Below, piece by piece: positions 17,151 to 27,864 of a stretch of 64,000 nt of DNA (the first letter of the stretch is position 1; each line of letters opens with the position of its first letter). The notes below the pieces were generated by a model that was given only the letters and a program-made list of their open reading frames with translations, did not search any database and had not been told where the DNA came from. Source of the DNA: Cryobacterium suzukii (lineage in GTDB: Bacteria > Actinomycetota > Actinomycetes > Actinomycetales > Microbacteriaceae); contig NZ_SOHJ01000011.1 in NCBI RefSeq assembly GCF_004403185.1, positions 496,001 through 560,000 of the forward strand, given 5' to 3'. Made by a program: the position numbers and the translations under genes.

Positions 17151-17387
17151 ATGGGTACAATGACGGCCACATACACCGCGAAGTTGACGGATGGGCCCCT
17201 TCAGGGCAAGACAATCACGACGACCTTTCTCGACTCGGGTGATCCGCAGCCGCGCATCGAGATTCCGGCCGACTCCGGCAAGCGCTACCTCTACGCGCGC
17301 GGCGCCGGCCTGGAGTTCGAGGGTTCCGCTTCCCCCGGCCGCCCGAGCGCGGTCGAATACCGCTACCTCGAAGTGCTCCTCTCCTAG
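17151..17387 (+). CDS. conserved small protein, unknown
   Basis: About 78 residues from ATG 17151 (ATG 17163 also possible): MTATYTAKLTDGPLQGK... It is beta-rich, polar and without signal or membrane segment. It reads divergent from topA across a 206-bp gap. Regular codon use and the sharp stop before the tad genes favour a real gene. No family recognised. Confidence 0.6.
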   Translation: MGTMTATYTAKLTDGPLQGKTITTTFLDSGDPQPRIEIPADSGKRYLYARGAGLEFEGSASPGRPSAVEYRYLEVLLS

Positions 17388-17417
17388 TTCGCCCGGCCCG
17401 GCTCACCGGGCGTCCCA

Positions 17418-17795
17418 TCAGGGCGGCGGCCCGGCCCGGGCACTCGCGAAAATATCTATGCCCTGCACTCGCCGCCCCACCGAAACGGATGCGATCAGCC
17501 CCGTGACTGTACAGCGCGTGACGGCAGTCCCATTCAGCGACGCCACAGCCCGCGCGGCCTCGCACGGGTAGCCCGCGATCGCGCCGGAGGCGGTGTCTGC
17601 GGCGGCGAGCGCGGACGCGTCGGCCGCGTTCGCGACTGACCGGCCGACCGCGAGCAGTGCGAGGACCGATACGACAAGCGTCGTCAGCAACACTGTGGCA
17701 GCGAGCACCGCGAGGGCGAGGATAGACCCCGCTCCTCTCTCGGAGCCCTCGCACGCGGCGTCTGGCACGTTCGCCGTGTCGCCGCACGCGCTCAT
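17418..17795 (-). CDS. Rv3654c-like TadE/TadG-type protein
   Basis: GAGSILALAVLAATVLLTTL is the N-terminal pilin-like hydrophobic helix (about residues 20-45). A conserved NAADASALAAADTASG segment follows, hallmark of the actinobacterial Rv3654c/helicase-secretion neighbourhood TadE-like family and of TadG. The Cys pair (PCEAARAV, RCTVTG) is probably disulfide-linked outside. ATG 17795 overlaps the tadE stop (ATGA). Last gene of the leftward tad operon. Confidence 0.8.
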   Translation of the reverse strand: MSACGDTANVPDAACEGSERGAGSILALAVLAATVLLTTLVVSVLALLAVGRSVANAADASALAAADTASGAIAGYPCEAARAVASLNGTAVTRCTVTGLIASVSVGRRVQGIDIFASARAGPPP

Positions 17796-18130
17796 TGACC
17801 GCCGGCCAGGGCACATGAGTGTGCCTCGAGGGTTAGCCCGGCAAAGATCCCCGGCAGACTGTGCGCGGTAACTCGAGCACAGACGAAATCGCCGCGACGT
17901 TCCGAAGCCAGGCTGGCCCCCGGCACGCTGTGGAGGACGAGGCCGGCGGCGCGCGCCGCGGTGTCGCCACGCGCGAGCGCACGAGCGGCGCTGGCAGCGG
18001 CATCCGTCAGCCGCACGTGCACGCCGACCACCTGCACAGCACCGAGGCAGCAGGCCAGAACGAGCACGACCGCCGGCAGCGCCGTGGCGAATTCGGCGGT
18101 CGTACTGCCCCTGTTATTTGCGCTACCCAA
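17792..18130 (-). CDS. TadE family minor pilin
   Basis: GSTTAEFATALPAVVLVLACCLGAVQ carries the TadE signature: Gly-Ser, then TAEF(A) with Glu at +5 of the processed pilin-like helix. Downstream DAAASAARALARGD is also family-typical. Start unclear: TTG 18130 or GTG 18142, both overlapping the DUF4244 stop; no strong ribosome site. TadE proteins are minor, prepilin-peptidase-processed pseudopilins in Flp pilus assembly. Confidence 0.75.
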   Translation of the reverse strand: MGSANNRGSTTAEFATALPAVVLVLACCLGAVQVVGVHVRLTDAAASAARALARGDTAARAAGLVLHSVPGASLASERRGDFVCARVTAHSLPGIFAGLTLEAHSCALAGGQ

Positions 18131-18302
18131 TACTGAGGGCACGTCGCACCAGATCGGTGAGCATTCCCCGCACCTCGTCGCTGCGCAGAATGACGATGAG
18201 CAGCCCGGCAAACCCGACCGCGGCCATCGTGGCGACAACGTATTCCGCCGTCGCGGCTCCGGCTTCGTCGGCCAGGGTTTTCAGGGTGGTCTTTGTATAC
18301 AC
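18123..18302 (-). CDS. DUF4244 protein, putative Flp-type major pilin
   Basis: About 59 residues. GTG 18302 is preferred because AAGGAGA lies eight bases upstream; ATG 18326 has no ribosome site. The core, DEAGAATAEYVVATMAAVGF, contains the AEY pilin-processing context (Glu after the cleavage site) followed by one hydrophobic helix. In actinobacterial tad loci this tiny protein is in the position of the Flp pilin. No prepilin peptidase is in the window. Confidence 0.8.
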   Translation of the reverse strand: MYTKTTLKTLADEAGAATAEYVVATMAAVGFAGLLIVILRSDEVRGMLTDLVRRALSIG

Positions 18303-18411
18303 AGACTCATCTCCTTCGGCGTCCATCGACGCGGGTTGGGCGGCACGAGCACATTCACTCTGCTCCCATCCGTCAGCGCGCGCCGCGGCATCCGCTTATC
18401 TGTGGAGAGTT

Positions 18412-19485
18412 TCAGAACGTCGTCAGGGTGGAGGAGAGCACGCTGAGCAGCAACGGCACCACGCCCACCAGCATGAACGCGGGCAGCACGCAGAGGCCGA
18501 GTGGCAGCATGAGCGTGACCGAGAGAGTTGCCGCCCGACGTTGTCCAGCACTTCGGGCATCACGACGTAGCTGTTCAGCCTCGCTGCGCAGCAGCTCTGC
18601 CGCGGGAACTCCCGCACGTGTCGACAAGCCAAGTATCCGGTCGACGGAACCACCATCAGTGCCGGGCGCAATGCCGTACCGCTCGGCGGCCGCGTGCACC
18701 AACGCCCGCGAACGGTCGATCGACCCGCCACCGGACATGGCAATTGCCATAAGTTCCAGTCGCAGCCCTGGTGTCAGGTCGGTCGGGCCCGCCCGGCGCA
18801 CCAGCGCACGGTTCCAGCCTGCTGCGGCGAGCATCAGGAGAGCGCCGCCACCGAGACAGACCAGCCCTGGCACGGTCAAAAACAGGGTGTGCAGGGAATC
18901 GAAACCCATCAGGCTGCCGAAGACGACGCCGATCACCGGCAGCACCATCACCAGTCGTGCCGTGGCCCGCGGCGCGGCCAGCGCCACCTCCAGATCGCGC
19001 TGTACCTGGGCGAGTTCGCGCAGCGACGCGGCGAGCTCACGCAGGCACCCGGCCAGCGGAGCACCAGCTTGAGTGGCCACCTGCCAGGCCGCGGCGAGTC
19101 CGAGCCAGGCGCGCTCGGCTTGTCCCGCCGCGTCGTCGCGGCGCCGCGCAGGCCGCCCAGCGGGCTTCCGCGCGTCGACGATCCCCTGCGGAATCTTCCG
19201 GGGCTGCCGGCGCGCCTCAACGGCGATCGCATCGGCCACGCTGTCGCCCCGAGCCGCAGCGCGCGCTGCAGCACGCAGGATAGGCGCTGTGGCCGTGCCA
19301 GCGTGATTCGAGTCGGCCGCCCGGAACTTGATCGGTACGGCAACCGGAGCCGCCGCCGCACCGTGCTCCGGCAACAGGTAGCCCCAGGCCGACACCGGGG
19401 AAACACCGGCCGACAGCAGCACGGCCAGCCGTTGCGTGACCGACGCGACCTCCTCGATCGGCGGTACCGTGTCAGCCCGGCGCAT
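18412..19485 (-). CDS. type II secretion F-family protein (TadB/TadC-like)
   Basis: Inner-membrane platform protein of the Tad machine. The F domain spans about residues 125-250 (WLGLAAAWQVATQAGAPLAGCL..., AAPRATARLVMVLPVIGVVFG) with three to four helices; a second helical region ends the protein (LSVTLMLPLGLCVLPAFMLVGVVPLLL). At 357 aa, one protein may do the job that TadB and TadC share in classical loci. It follows tadA by 42 bp and precedes DUF4244. Confidence 0.82.
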   Translation of the reverse strand: MRRADTVPPIEEVASVTQRLAVLLSAGVSPVSAWGYLLPEHGAAAAPVAVPIKFRAADSNHAGTATAPILRAAARAAARGDSVADAIAVEARRQPRKIPQGIVDARKPAGRPARRRDDAAGQAERAWLGLAAAWQVATQAGAPLAGCLRELAASLRELAQVQRDLEVALAAPRATARLVMVLPVIGVVFGSLMGFDSLHTLFLTVPGLVCLGGGALLMLAAAGWNRALVRRAGPTDLTPGLRLELMAIAMSGGGSIDRSRALVHAAAERYGIAPGTDGGSVDRILGLSTRAGVPAAELLRSEAEQLRRDARSAGQRRAATLSVTLMLPLGLCVLPAFMLVGVVPLLLSVLSSTLTTF

Positions 19486-19527
19486 CGTTGCACGTTCTGC
19501 GAATCGTGGATGATCGATCTCGGAGCA

Positions 19528-20694
19528 TCAGATCGCTTCGATCGAGAGACGGTCACGGCCGTCGAGGGTGAATCGGCCGACCGCGTCAAGCCTGCGCACC
19601 CCGTCGGTACGTTCCAGGTGCAGCACCAGCCCGATGGCGCTCACCGTCTGCCGAGCCACGGCCGAAGCGCTCATTCCGGCGAGAGAACCGAGCGCCTCCA
19701 GTCGAGCCGGAACGTCTTCGAGCGAATTCGCGTGCAGCGTGCCCGCTCCCCCGTCGTGCCCGGTGTTGAGCGCGGCAAGCAGCTCCCGAATCTCCGACCC
19801 CCGGCACTCGCCGAGCACGAGGCGATCCGGCCGCATGCGCAGCGCCTCCCGCAGCAACGCCTCCAGGCCGATACGCCCGGCCCCCTCCAGATTGGCCTGC
19901 CTGGCCTCGAGGGCCACCACGTGCGGATGCCGAATGCGCAGCTCCGCAACGTCTTCGATCGCGACGATGCGCTCGTCGGCTGGCGCTTCGCCCAAAAGGG
20001 CCGCCAACAGCGTCGTCTTTCCACTCCCCGCGGCACCGGTAATGAGCAGGTTTTGGCGGCCGTGCACCGCAGCACGCAGCCGATTTAGCCGGGCAGCGCA
20101 TGCCTCCCCCGTGCCAAACAGGCCGGCGTCAGCGAGTGCACCGAGGCTCCGGTCGGCAGCGTGCGGCAGCCGAATTGACAGCAATGTTCCCGTGCTCGAT
20201 ACCGGCGGAAGCACGGCGTGCACCCGAATCCCGTCGGCCAACCGTACGTCGACGCACGGGCTCGCCTCATCGATGTGTCGCCCGCCAAGTGCGATCAGGC
20301 GCACAGCCAACTCACGCACCTCGGCCTCGCCGAGGTGCCAGGCTGGCACGAAGGCGAGGCCATGTCCGGCGTCGATCCAGAGCCCGGAATCCCCGTTGAC
20401 AAACAGGTCCGTGGTGTCCGGGGCTGAGGCATAGCTAGCCAGCGGACCCAGCGCGCGCACGTTCAGGCGCTCACTGCCGCCCCCTGCCGAGACTGCTACT
20501 GCTGCGCCGGCCTCCGGTCTGGTGCCAGCGACATCCGTTGTCGCCGTGCGATGCCGAGCGGAATTCGCCGGCGGTGCACCTGTCGAACGTGAAGTGTCCG
20601 ACCGCGCGGCCCAGGGATCGTCCACGGCTGTCGAGGCCGGCACGGCAGCGACCACCACGGCGTAGGACGGAACGGCAACGAAAGGCTGGCCCAT
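19528..20694 (-). CDS. tadA: TadA family pilus/secretion ATPase
   Basis: Secretion-superfamily ATPase of the type IVc pilus system. Walker A GAAGSGKTTLLAALLGE, Asp box IVAIEDVAELRI, Walker B region RPDRLVLGECRG, His box GHDGGAGTLHAN. The N-terminal domain includes TTDLFVNGDSGLWID. I choose ATG 20694; the frame is open to 20841 but that part is out of family. The first about 85 residues are Ala/Thr-rich and variable. First gene of the leftward tad operon. No CpaE/Ssd-type ATPase gene precedes it. Confidence 0.85.
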   Translation of the reverse strand: MGQPFVAVPSYAVVVAAVPASTAVDDPWAARSDTSRSTGAPPANSARHRTATTDVAGTRPEAGAAVAVSAGGGSERLNVRALGPLASYASAPDTTDLFVNGDSGLWIDAGHGLAFVPAWHLGEAEVRELAVRLIALGGRHIDEASPCVDVRLADGIRVHAVLPPVSSTGTLLSIRLPHAADRSLGALADAGLFGTGEACAARLNRLRAAVHGRQNLLITGAAGSGKTTLLAALLGEAPADERIVAIEDVAELRIRHPHVVALEARQANLEGAGRIGLEALLREALRMRPDRLVLGECRGSEIRELLAALNTGHDGGAGTLHANSLEDVPARLEALGSLAGMSASAVARQTVSAIGLVLHLERTDGVRRLDAVGRFTLDGRDRLSIEAI

Positions 20695-20833
20695 GCCTCG
20701 ACGGTACGGTGAGGCGGCCCCGTGATAGCTCCCCCGGCACATTCCGTGGACAGCCGGTCGGTCGAGGCCGTTGGGGAGGAGCCGCCCCAGCAGATTTTCG
20801 CGATCAGGAGCCGTGAATCGCTTAAAAAGAAGG

Positions 20834-20890
20834 GGCGGCACCTATTGGGGGGAACAGGTGCCGCCTAGCACCGCGCAGATTGGGGGGAAC
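20834..20890. promoter_or_regulatory. inverted repeat plus duplicated ATTGGGGGGAAC in tadA/acs gap
   Basis: GGCGGCACCT (20834-20843) and AGGTGCCGCC (20856-20865) form a perfect 10-bp stem; the loop is exactly ATTGGGGGGAAC, and the same 12 bases recur at 20879-20890, 35 bp on. The 440-bp gap has no gene. The rest, to 21135, is relatively AT-rich and should hold the acs promoter. A weaker hairpin GGGGTG/CACCCC lies at 20995-21012. Two identical G-tract sites suggest binding by one regulator; none is known to me for this word. Confidence 0.5.
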
Positions 20891-21134
20891 CGTACGCGAT
20901 GCTGGTCAAAACTTTCGTTCAGACGTGTTTCAGTTTACGCAGACGTGCTCAGATTGCAAGTCCAATGTCCTCTTTTGTGAGGACACTCGGCCGGGGGGTG
21001 CAAAATCACCCCGAAACGAGGGTTCATTTCTCAGTTTTTCGTTTGTGTATACAGAGATTGGCCGAGAACCGGTAGGGTTCAGTTGAGCTGGCAATGTCCT
21101 GCATGCACGTACCGCAAAGGAGCGAATTACACAT

Positions 21135-23108
<1,974 letters not shown>

Positions 23109-23129
23109 TCAACCGCTACCTGCACAATC

Positions 23130-23167
23130 AACGACGGCCGTTTTCCACTCGGGAGGCGGCCGTCGTT
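23130..23167 (+). terminator. hairpin after acs
   Basis: AACGACGGCCG (23130-23140) and CGGCCGTCGTT (23157-23167) form a perfect 11-bp stem with a 16-nt loop, 21 bp after the acs stop. There is no T-run, so it may need other factors. Confidence 0.55.
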
Positions 23168-23314
23168 CGTCCCCCGGCACCATAACTCCTGTAATGTGAC
23201 GCCGCGGCAGGTCTGGCCCCTGATTTCAAACGGATGTTCCGAGCGGCCCCCACAAATTGCAGGAATTATGTACGTTCCCGCCCTGAAACCAGCAAGGCGT
23301 CCTACTGTGTGGGC

Positions 23315-24535
23315 ATGACCGAAGCAGCGGCACCCCTGCGCGGTCGCCTGGGCCGGCTCGATGCACTGCGCGGGGTGGCCGCCCTCGTCGTTCTGGCGCA
23401 CCATGTGTCCATGTCCATGCCGGAGATCGCCGCCGCCTACGACTCGAGCGACGGCGTCACGCTGTTTTCCGCCGGATGGTGGGCCACGCTGTCCCCGCTG
23501 AAGGTTTTTCTCGCCGGGCCCGAGTTCGTATTGGTGTTCTTTGTGCTGAGCGGCTTCGTGCTCGTGCGTTCCCCTCTGGCCGCCCGCGAGGCCGGGCCAC
23601 GCTACGACTGGAGCGCCTATTACGTGCGCCGCGTCATCCGTTTGGCGGCACCCGTCGTGGTGTCGGTGGGCCTGGCTGTCGTCTGGATCGTTTTGGTGCC
23701 GCGCACGGTTGGCGCAGCGGGCGGGCCGTGGCTGGCCCGGCAGGACACGCCAGACCTGGGCCTCGGCAACCTGCTTCGCGAAGCCAGCATCATCGGCGTA
23801 ACCCGGCGGCCCGACATCAATCCGCCGTTGTGGTCCTTGGTCTGGGAAATGTGGTTCTCCCTGCTGCTTCCGGTGTTCGTCGCCGTCGCAGCGTTCACCC
23901 GCAAACCGGTCAGCGTTCGGATTCGCCGCATTCTGCTCTGGGTCGTACTACTGTGCGCGCTCGCCGGCATCGGCTATGTCACGACGACCCAACCGTTCAT
24001 GTACCTGCCGCCGTTCGCTCTCGGCGCCCTTCTGGCTGCCAACTATGACGAACTGCAACGCTGCAGCGACCGGCTGGTCGAGAGCGTCAACGGCCGGGCG
24101 CTCGGGTGGACGCTGGCCGCGCTCGGCCCATTTCTGCTCGTGGCCTATTGGCTGCTGCGTCCGTTGACCGGCGAAGGGTGGAGTGACTCCACGCTCTCGC
24201 TGCGGGTGGCCGGCGCATTTGTGATCGTGGCTACGGTGGCTTTCTGGCCCGCCTCGACGTCGGAACGGGGCCGGGCGCCGCGGACGCGCCGAGCACTGGG
24301 CTGGCTCGGGTCCATCAGCTTTAGCCTCTACCTCGTGCACTTTCCCATCGTGGTGGCCTTCGCAGTGCTCGCCGGCCCCGGCCACTGGTGGCTGGGCGCC
24401 CTCGTTTCGGTGCCGCTCAGCCTGGTGGTAGCCCAGCTGATGACCCGGTTTGTCGAGCAACCGGCGCAGGTTTATGGCACGCGAGCCGGGGCATCCGTTT
24501 CACAGCGGATGTCCCGGCTCGCGAGCCGCCCGTAG
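23315..24535 (+). CDS. acyltransferase family membrane protein
   Basis: Acyltransferase 3 (OafA/NolL-type) fold: LDALRGVAALVVLAHHVSM at the N-terminus with the catalytic-type His, FFVLSGFVLVRSP, and about ten helices to the end. ATG 23315 gives the standard start; the frame to 23234 is Arg/Cys-rich and not in family. Such enzymes transfer acetyl or other acyl groups across the membrane onto surface glycans or lipids. No SGNH domain. The 3' end of the coding region contains the hairpin at 24480-24523. Confidence 0.85.
   Translation: MTEAAAPLRGRLGRLDALRGVAALVVLAHHVSMSMPEIAAAYDSSDGVTLFSAGWWATLSPLKVFLAGPEFVLVFFVLSGFVLVRSPLAAREAGPRYDWSAYYVRRVIRLAAPVVVSVGLAVVWIVLVPRTVGAAGGPWLARQDTPDLGLGNLLREASIIGVTRRPDINPPLWSLVWEMWFSLLLPVFVAVAAFTRKPVSVRIRRILLWVVLLCALAGIGYVTTTQPFMYLPPFALGALLAANYDELQRCSDRLVESVNGRALGWTLAALGPFLLVAYWLLRPLTGEGWSDSTLSLRVAGAFVIVATVAFWPASTSERGRAPRTRRALGWLGSISFSLYLVHFPIVVAFAVLAGPGHWWLGALVSVPLSLVVAQLMTRFVEQPAQVYGTRAGASVSQRMSRLASRP
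24480..24523. terminator. 18-bp hairpin inside the 3' end of the acyltransferase gene
   Basis: CGCGAGCCGGGGCATCCG (24480-24497) pairs with CGGATGTCCCGGCTCGCG (24506-24523), 17 of 18 positions plus one G.T, 8-nt loop. It precedes the acyltransferase stop (24533-24535) and faces the stop of the convergent RidA gene (24546), so it could end both transcripts. No T-run. Confidence 0.5.
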
Positions 24536-24545
24536 TGCGGGTCAG

Positions 24546-25016
24546 CTACGCGAACGCAACGATGAGCTCGACCTCGACCGGGGCGTCGAGCGGCAGCACC
24601 GCAACGCCGACGGCAGAACGGGCGTGGCGGCCGATGTCGCCGAAGATCTCCACGAGCACGTCGGAAGCACCGTTGACGACGGCCGGCTGACCGGTGAACG
24701 CGGGGTCGGAGGCGACAAAGCCGGTGACCTTGACTACCTGGGTGATGCGGTCGAGCGACCCGATCACGCTCTTGATGGCGGCGAGGCCGTTGAGCGCGCA
24801 GGTGCGGGCATACTCCTGGGCGTCAGCAGCCGGAATGAGGCCGTGGCCGTCGCCGACCTTGCCGGTGGCGGGCAGCGCGCCAGAGACCATGGGCAACTGG
24901 CCGGCAGTGTAGACGAAACCGTTGCTGATCACGGCGGGTAGGTACGCGGCGACCGGCGGCACGACGCTCGGCAGGACCAGGCCCAGCTCGGCCAGGCGGG
25001 CTTCGATGTGTGACAC
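24546..25016 (-). CDS. RidA family protein
   Basis: Start GTG 25016, three bases before the DUF4177 stop codon on the coding strand. Family marks: FVYTAGQLPMVSG, LNGLAAIKSVIGSLDRITQVVKVTGFV, GQPAVVNGASDVLVEIFG, ARSAVGVAVLPLDAPVEVELIV. RidA proteins hydrolyse reactive enamine/imine intermediates. The usual Arg of the RidA clade (R105 in E. coli numbering, normally in the ARxxV segment) appears as ARSAVGVAVLP, so substrate-stabilising Arg is plausible. This 156-aa version belongs to the longer actinobacterial subgroup found beside a DUF4177 gene and ponA. Confidence 0.88.
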   Translation of the reverse strand: MSHIEARLAELGLVLPSVVPPVAAYLPAVISNGFVYTAGQLPMVSGALPATGKVGDGHGLIPAADAQEYARTCALNGLAAIKSVIGSLDRITQVVKVTGFVASDPAFTGQPAVVNGASDVLVEIFGDIGRHARSAVGVAVLPLDAPVEVELIVAFA

Positions 25017-25018
25017 GA

Positions 25019-25186
25019 TTATGCCTCTTCCTTGGGGGCGAGCGGGCGTTTCAGGTAAGCAACCAGGCCGCCTTCGGGGCCGGTTACGACCTGCACGAGT
25101 TCCCACCCGTCAGAGCCCCAGTTGTTCAAAATGGCGGCCGTGTTGTGGATCATCAACGGCGTTGTGAGGTACTCCCAGGCGGGCAT
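25019..25186 (-). CDS. DUF4177 domain protein (55 aa)
   Basis: ATAGGAG is followed after four bases by ATG 25186. The product is 55 residues, MPAWEYLTTPLMIH...NNWGSDGWELVQVV...LVAYLKRP, the compact W-E-Y-x-T-x-P and W-G-x-x-G-W-E-L pattern of DUF4177. It is just upstream of ridA, and the same pair stands next to ponA in many actinobacteria. Function unknown. Confidence 0.85.
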   Translation of the reverse strand: MPAWEYLTTPLMIHNTAAILNNWGSDGWELVQVVTGPEGGLVAYLKRPLAPKEEA

Positions 25187-25236
25187 GTGACTCCTATTGA
25201 GGCGGGCATTCAGATTTGTCGCTTACGCTCAAGTGT

Positions 25237-27864
25237 ATGTCCGCCAAAAATCGAACCGTGAGCGGGGCTCTGGGGGGTTTCCTGGGTCTCGTTGGGATGA
25301 GTGTCGTTGCCGGCATTCTCGTGACCGCCGCCGTCGCCCCCGCCGTTGCCCTGTCCGGCATAGCCGCTACGAACACCATCAACGTGTTCGACAGCCTGCC
25401 GGAGTACCTTTCCATCGATCGGCTCGCCCAGAAGAGCAACATCTACGCGTCGACCAACAGCGAAGATCCGGTGGGCACCCGCGTGCTTATGGCCTCGTTC
25501 TACGAGCAGAACCGGGTCGACGTCGCCTCCGACGCGATCAGCCAGTTCGCCAAGGATGCCGCGATCGCCGGTGAAGACCCGCGCTTCATGGAGCACGGCG
25601 GCGTAGACATTCAGTCCAGCTTCAACGGTGCCGTGCAGACCCTCGCGGGCGGTGAAACCCGCGGTGGCTCCTCGATCACCCAGCAGTACGTCAAGAACGT
25701 GCTCATTCAAAAGTGCGAGGTGATGACCGACGAAGAGGAAGCCGACGCCTGCTACGACGATGCCACCAAGCCGACCGCCGACCGCAAGCTGCGCGAGATG
25801 CGCCTGGCCATCGGCATCGAGAAGAAGTACGAAAAAGAAGACATTCTTCGTGGCTACCTCAACATCGCCGGCTATGGCGGAACGGTCTATGGCATCGAAG
25901 CCGCCGCGAGCTACTACTTCAACACCACCGCGCTGGCCTTGACGCTGCCGCAGGCGGCGAGCCTCGTAGCGATTGTGAACAACCCGGTTAAATTTCAGCT
26001 CGACCGCCCCGACAGCGAGACCAACGGTGCAGCCAACGGCTACGCCGACAACAAATTTCGGCGCGATTACATTCTTAACGAAATGCTCAAGTACGACAAA
26101 ATCGCCCAGGCCGACTACGACGCGGCCGTCGCGACGCCGATTGAGCCCGTCATCACCGTTCCGAGCACCGGCTGCCAGACCGCCGGTGATAACGCGTTTT
26201 TCTGCGATTATGTGACCAAGATTCTCAAGAACGACGTGACCTTCGGTGCCACCGAAGAGGAACGCATCGACAACTTCACCCGCGGCGGGTTCGACGTTTA
26301 CACGACGCTCGACCTCGACCTCCAGGCGACCGCGGTTGCCGCCCTGAACGCGAACGTTCCCAAGGTCGTCGACGATTGGAACGTCGGCGGCGTCGTGTCG
26401 AGCGTCAAGGTCGGCACCGGAGCCGTTCTCGTGATGACCCAAAACAAGGACTACAGCCAGGATCCAGACGTTACGGCCACGGGTGCCAACTACACGAGCC
26501 TCAACTACAACACCGACCACGCCCACGGGGGATCGAACGGGTTCCAACCCGGATCAACCTACAAGGTATTCACGCTGGCCGAGTGGCTCAAGGAAGGCCA
26601 CGCGCTCACCGAGCGCGTCGACTCCCGCCGCAAGTCCAACTGGGGCAACTTTCAGGACAGCTGCCTCGGCGTGCAAAATTATGATTCCGACACGCCGCCC
26701 TTCAACCCCCGAAACGACGGCGGCAGCAGCGAATCGAACCCCAATTATTCCGCCCTCCAATCGACGACCAACTCCATCAACACCGGCTTCATCGGAATGG
26801 CCAAGAAGCTCGACCTCTGCGGCATCCGCAAGACCGCGGAGAACTTCGGCGTGCACCGCGCCGACGGCGGCGACCTCGGCCAGAACGCCGCATCGGTGAT
26901 CGGCACCAACGAGATCGCACCGCTCACGATGGCGGCGGCCTTCGCCGGAATCGCCAACAACGGCATGACCTGCACCCCCATCGCCATCTCCAAGATGATC
27001 AGCTCCGATGGTACCGAATTGCCGATTCCGAAGTCGACCTGTACCCAGTCGGTCGAACCCGCAGTGGCTGCTGGCATGCAGTACGCCATGCAAACAGTAA
27101 TGACTGGCGGAACGGCCCGCCTTTCCAACCGCGATACCTCACCCCGGCTGCCGATGATCGGCAAGACCGGAACCACCGACCTCGCCAAAGACACCTGGAT
27201 GAGCGGCGCCACAACCCAGGTCGCCACCGTCGTCGGCGTGGTCAACGTCGGCGGCTTGAACTGGAAGAACCAACGCACCCGCAGCGGTCGGTTGTTCGGC
27301 AATGATGGCTCCACGGCGCGCCACCGCATTTGGCCGATCGTCATGTCGGCCGCCAACGCGAAGTACGGCGGAGCCGAATTTCCCGAGGCCTCGTCGAGCG
27401 TGATCAACGCGGTCGCCGTTCCGGTTCCCGACGTGCGCGGCAAGTCCATGGCCGAAGCCAGGACCACGATCCAGGCAGCCGGCTTCCTGTTTGTTGACGG
27501 CGGCGTGACCAGCTCCGAGTTGCCTGCCGGCACCGTGGCCAGCACGGATCCGGCTGGTGGCGCGGCATCCACTCGCGGTGCCACCGTCACGGCCTTCTCG
27601 AGTGACGGCACCGGGGTCGTCATTCCCGCCGTGATCGGCAAAAGCGAATCGGATGCCCGCAGCACCCTCACCGGCGCCCCCTACGCTTTCACCGTGGCCA
27701 AGACTGAACAGCCAACCACGGACAAGGCGCAGGACGGTAAAGTCCTGGCCATCCAGCCCGGCGAGGGAACGGCCGGCCGGCCCGGCGACGCCGTGACCAT
27801 CGTCATCGGCAAGTACACGGCACCGACGCCCGCGACCGTGCCCGAAACGAAACCCAAAGAATGA
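25237..27864 (+). CDS. bifunctional class A penicillin-binding protein with two PASTA domains
   Basis: Builds peptidoglycan: glycosyltransferase then transpeptidase. ATG 25237 gives a short cytosolic tail and helix LGGFLGLVGMSVVAGILVTAAV. Glycosyltransferase motif AGEDPRFMEHGGVD (catalytic Glu about 111) and RGGSSITQQYVKN. Transpeptidase motifs: GSTYK (active Ser about 439), SxN-type STTNSINTG region, KTGTT (about 641). Two PASTA domains follow (about 728-795 VPVPDVRGKSMAEAR... and 796-865 VVIPAVIGKSESDAR...), which bind muropeptides or lipid II. Overlaps the phosphoesterase start by 4 bp. It corresponds to mycobacterial PonA. Confidence 0.92.
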   Translation: MSAKNRTVSGALGGFLGLVGMSVVAGILVTAAVAPAVALSGIAATNTINVFDSLPEYLSIDRLAQKSNIYASTNSEDPVGTRVLMASFYEQNRVDVASDAISQFAKDAAIAGEDPRFMEHGGVDIQSSFNGAVQTLAGGETRGGSSITQQYVKNVLIQKCEVMTDEEEADACYDDATKPTADRKLREMRLAIGIEKKYEKEDILRGYLNIAGYGGTVYGIEAAASYYFNTTALALTLPQAASLVAIVNNPVKFQLDRPDSETNGAANGYADNKFRRDYILNEMLKYDKIAQADYDAAVATPIEPVITVPSTGCQTAGDNAFFCDYVTKILKNDVTFGATEEERIDNFTRGGFDVYTTLDLDLQATAVAALNANVPKVVDDWNVGGVVSSVKVGTGAVLVMTQNKDYSQDPDVTATGANYTSLNYNTDHAHGGSNGFQPGSTYKVFTLAEWLKEGHALTERVDSRRKSNWGNFQDSCLGVQNYDSDTPPFNPRNDGGSSESNPNYSALQSTTNSINTGFIGMAKKLDLCGIRKTAENFGVHRADGGDLGQNAASVIGTNEIAPLTMAAAFAGIANNGMTCTPIAISKMISSDGTELPIPKSTCTQSVEPAVAAGMQYAMQTVMTGGTARLSNRDTSPRLPMIGKTGTTDLAKDTWMSGATTQVATVVGVVNVGGLNWKNQRTRSGRLFGNDGSTARHRIWPIVMSAANAKYGGAEFPEASSSVINAVAVPVPDVRGKSMAEARTTIQAAGFLFVDGGVTSSELPAGTVASTDPAGGAASTRGATVTAFSSDGTGVVIPAVIGKSESDARSTLTGAPYAFTVAKTEQPTTDKAQDGKVLAIQPGEGTAGRPGDAVTIVIGKYTAPTPATVPETKPKE

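Noticed and set aside
23141..23156. Reading the acs-downstream hairpin as a riboswitch or small RNA
   Set aside because: A simple 11-bp stem just after a stop codon is adequately explained as a transcription end.
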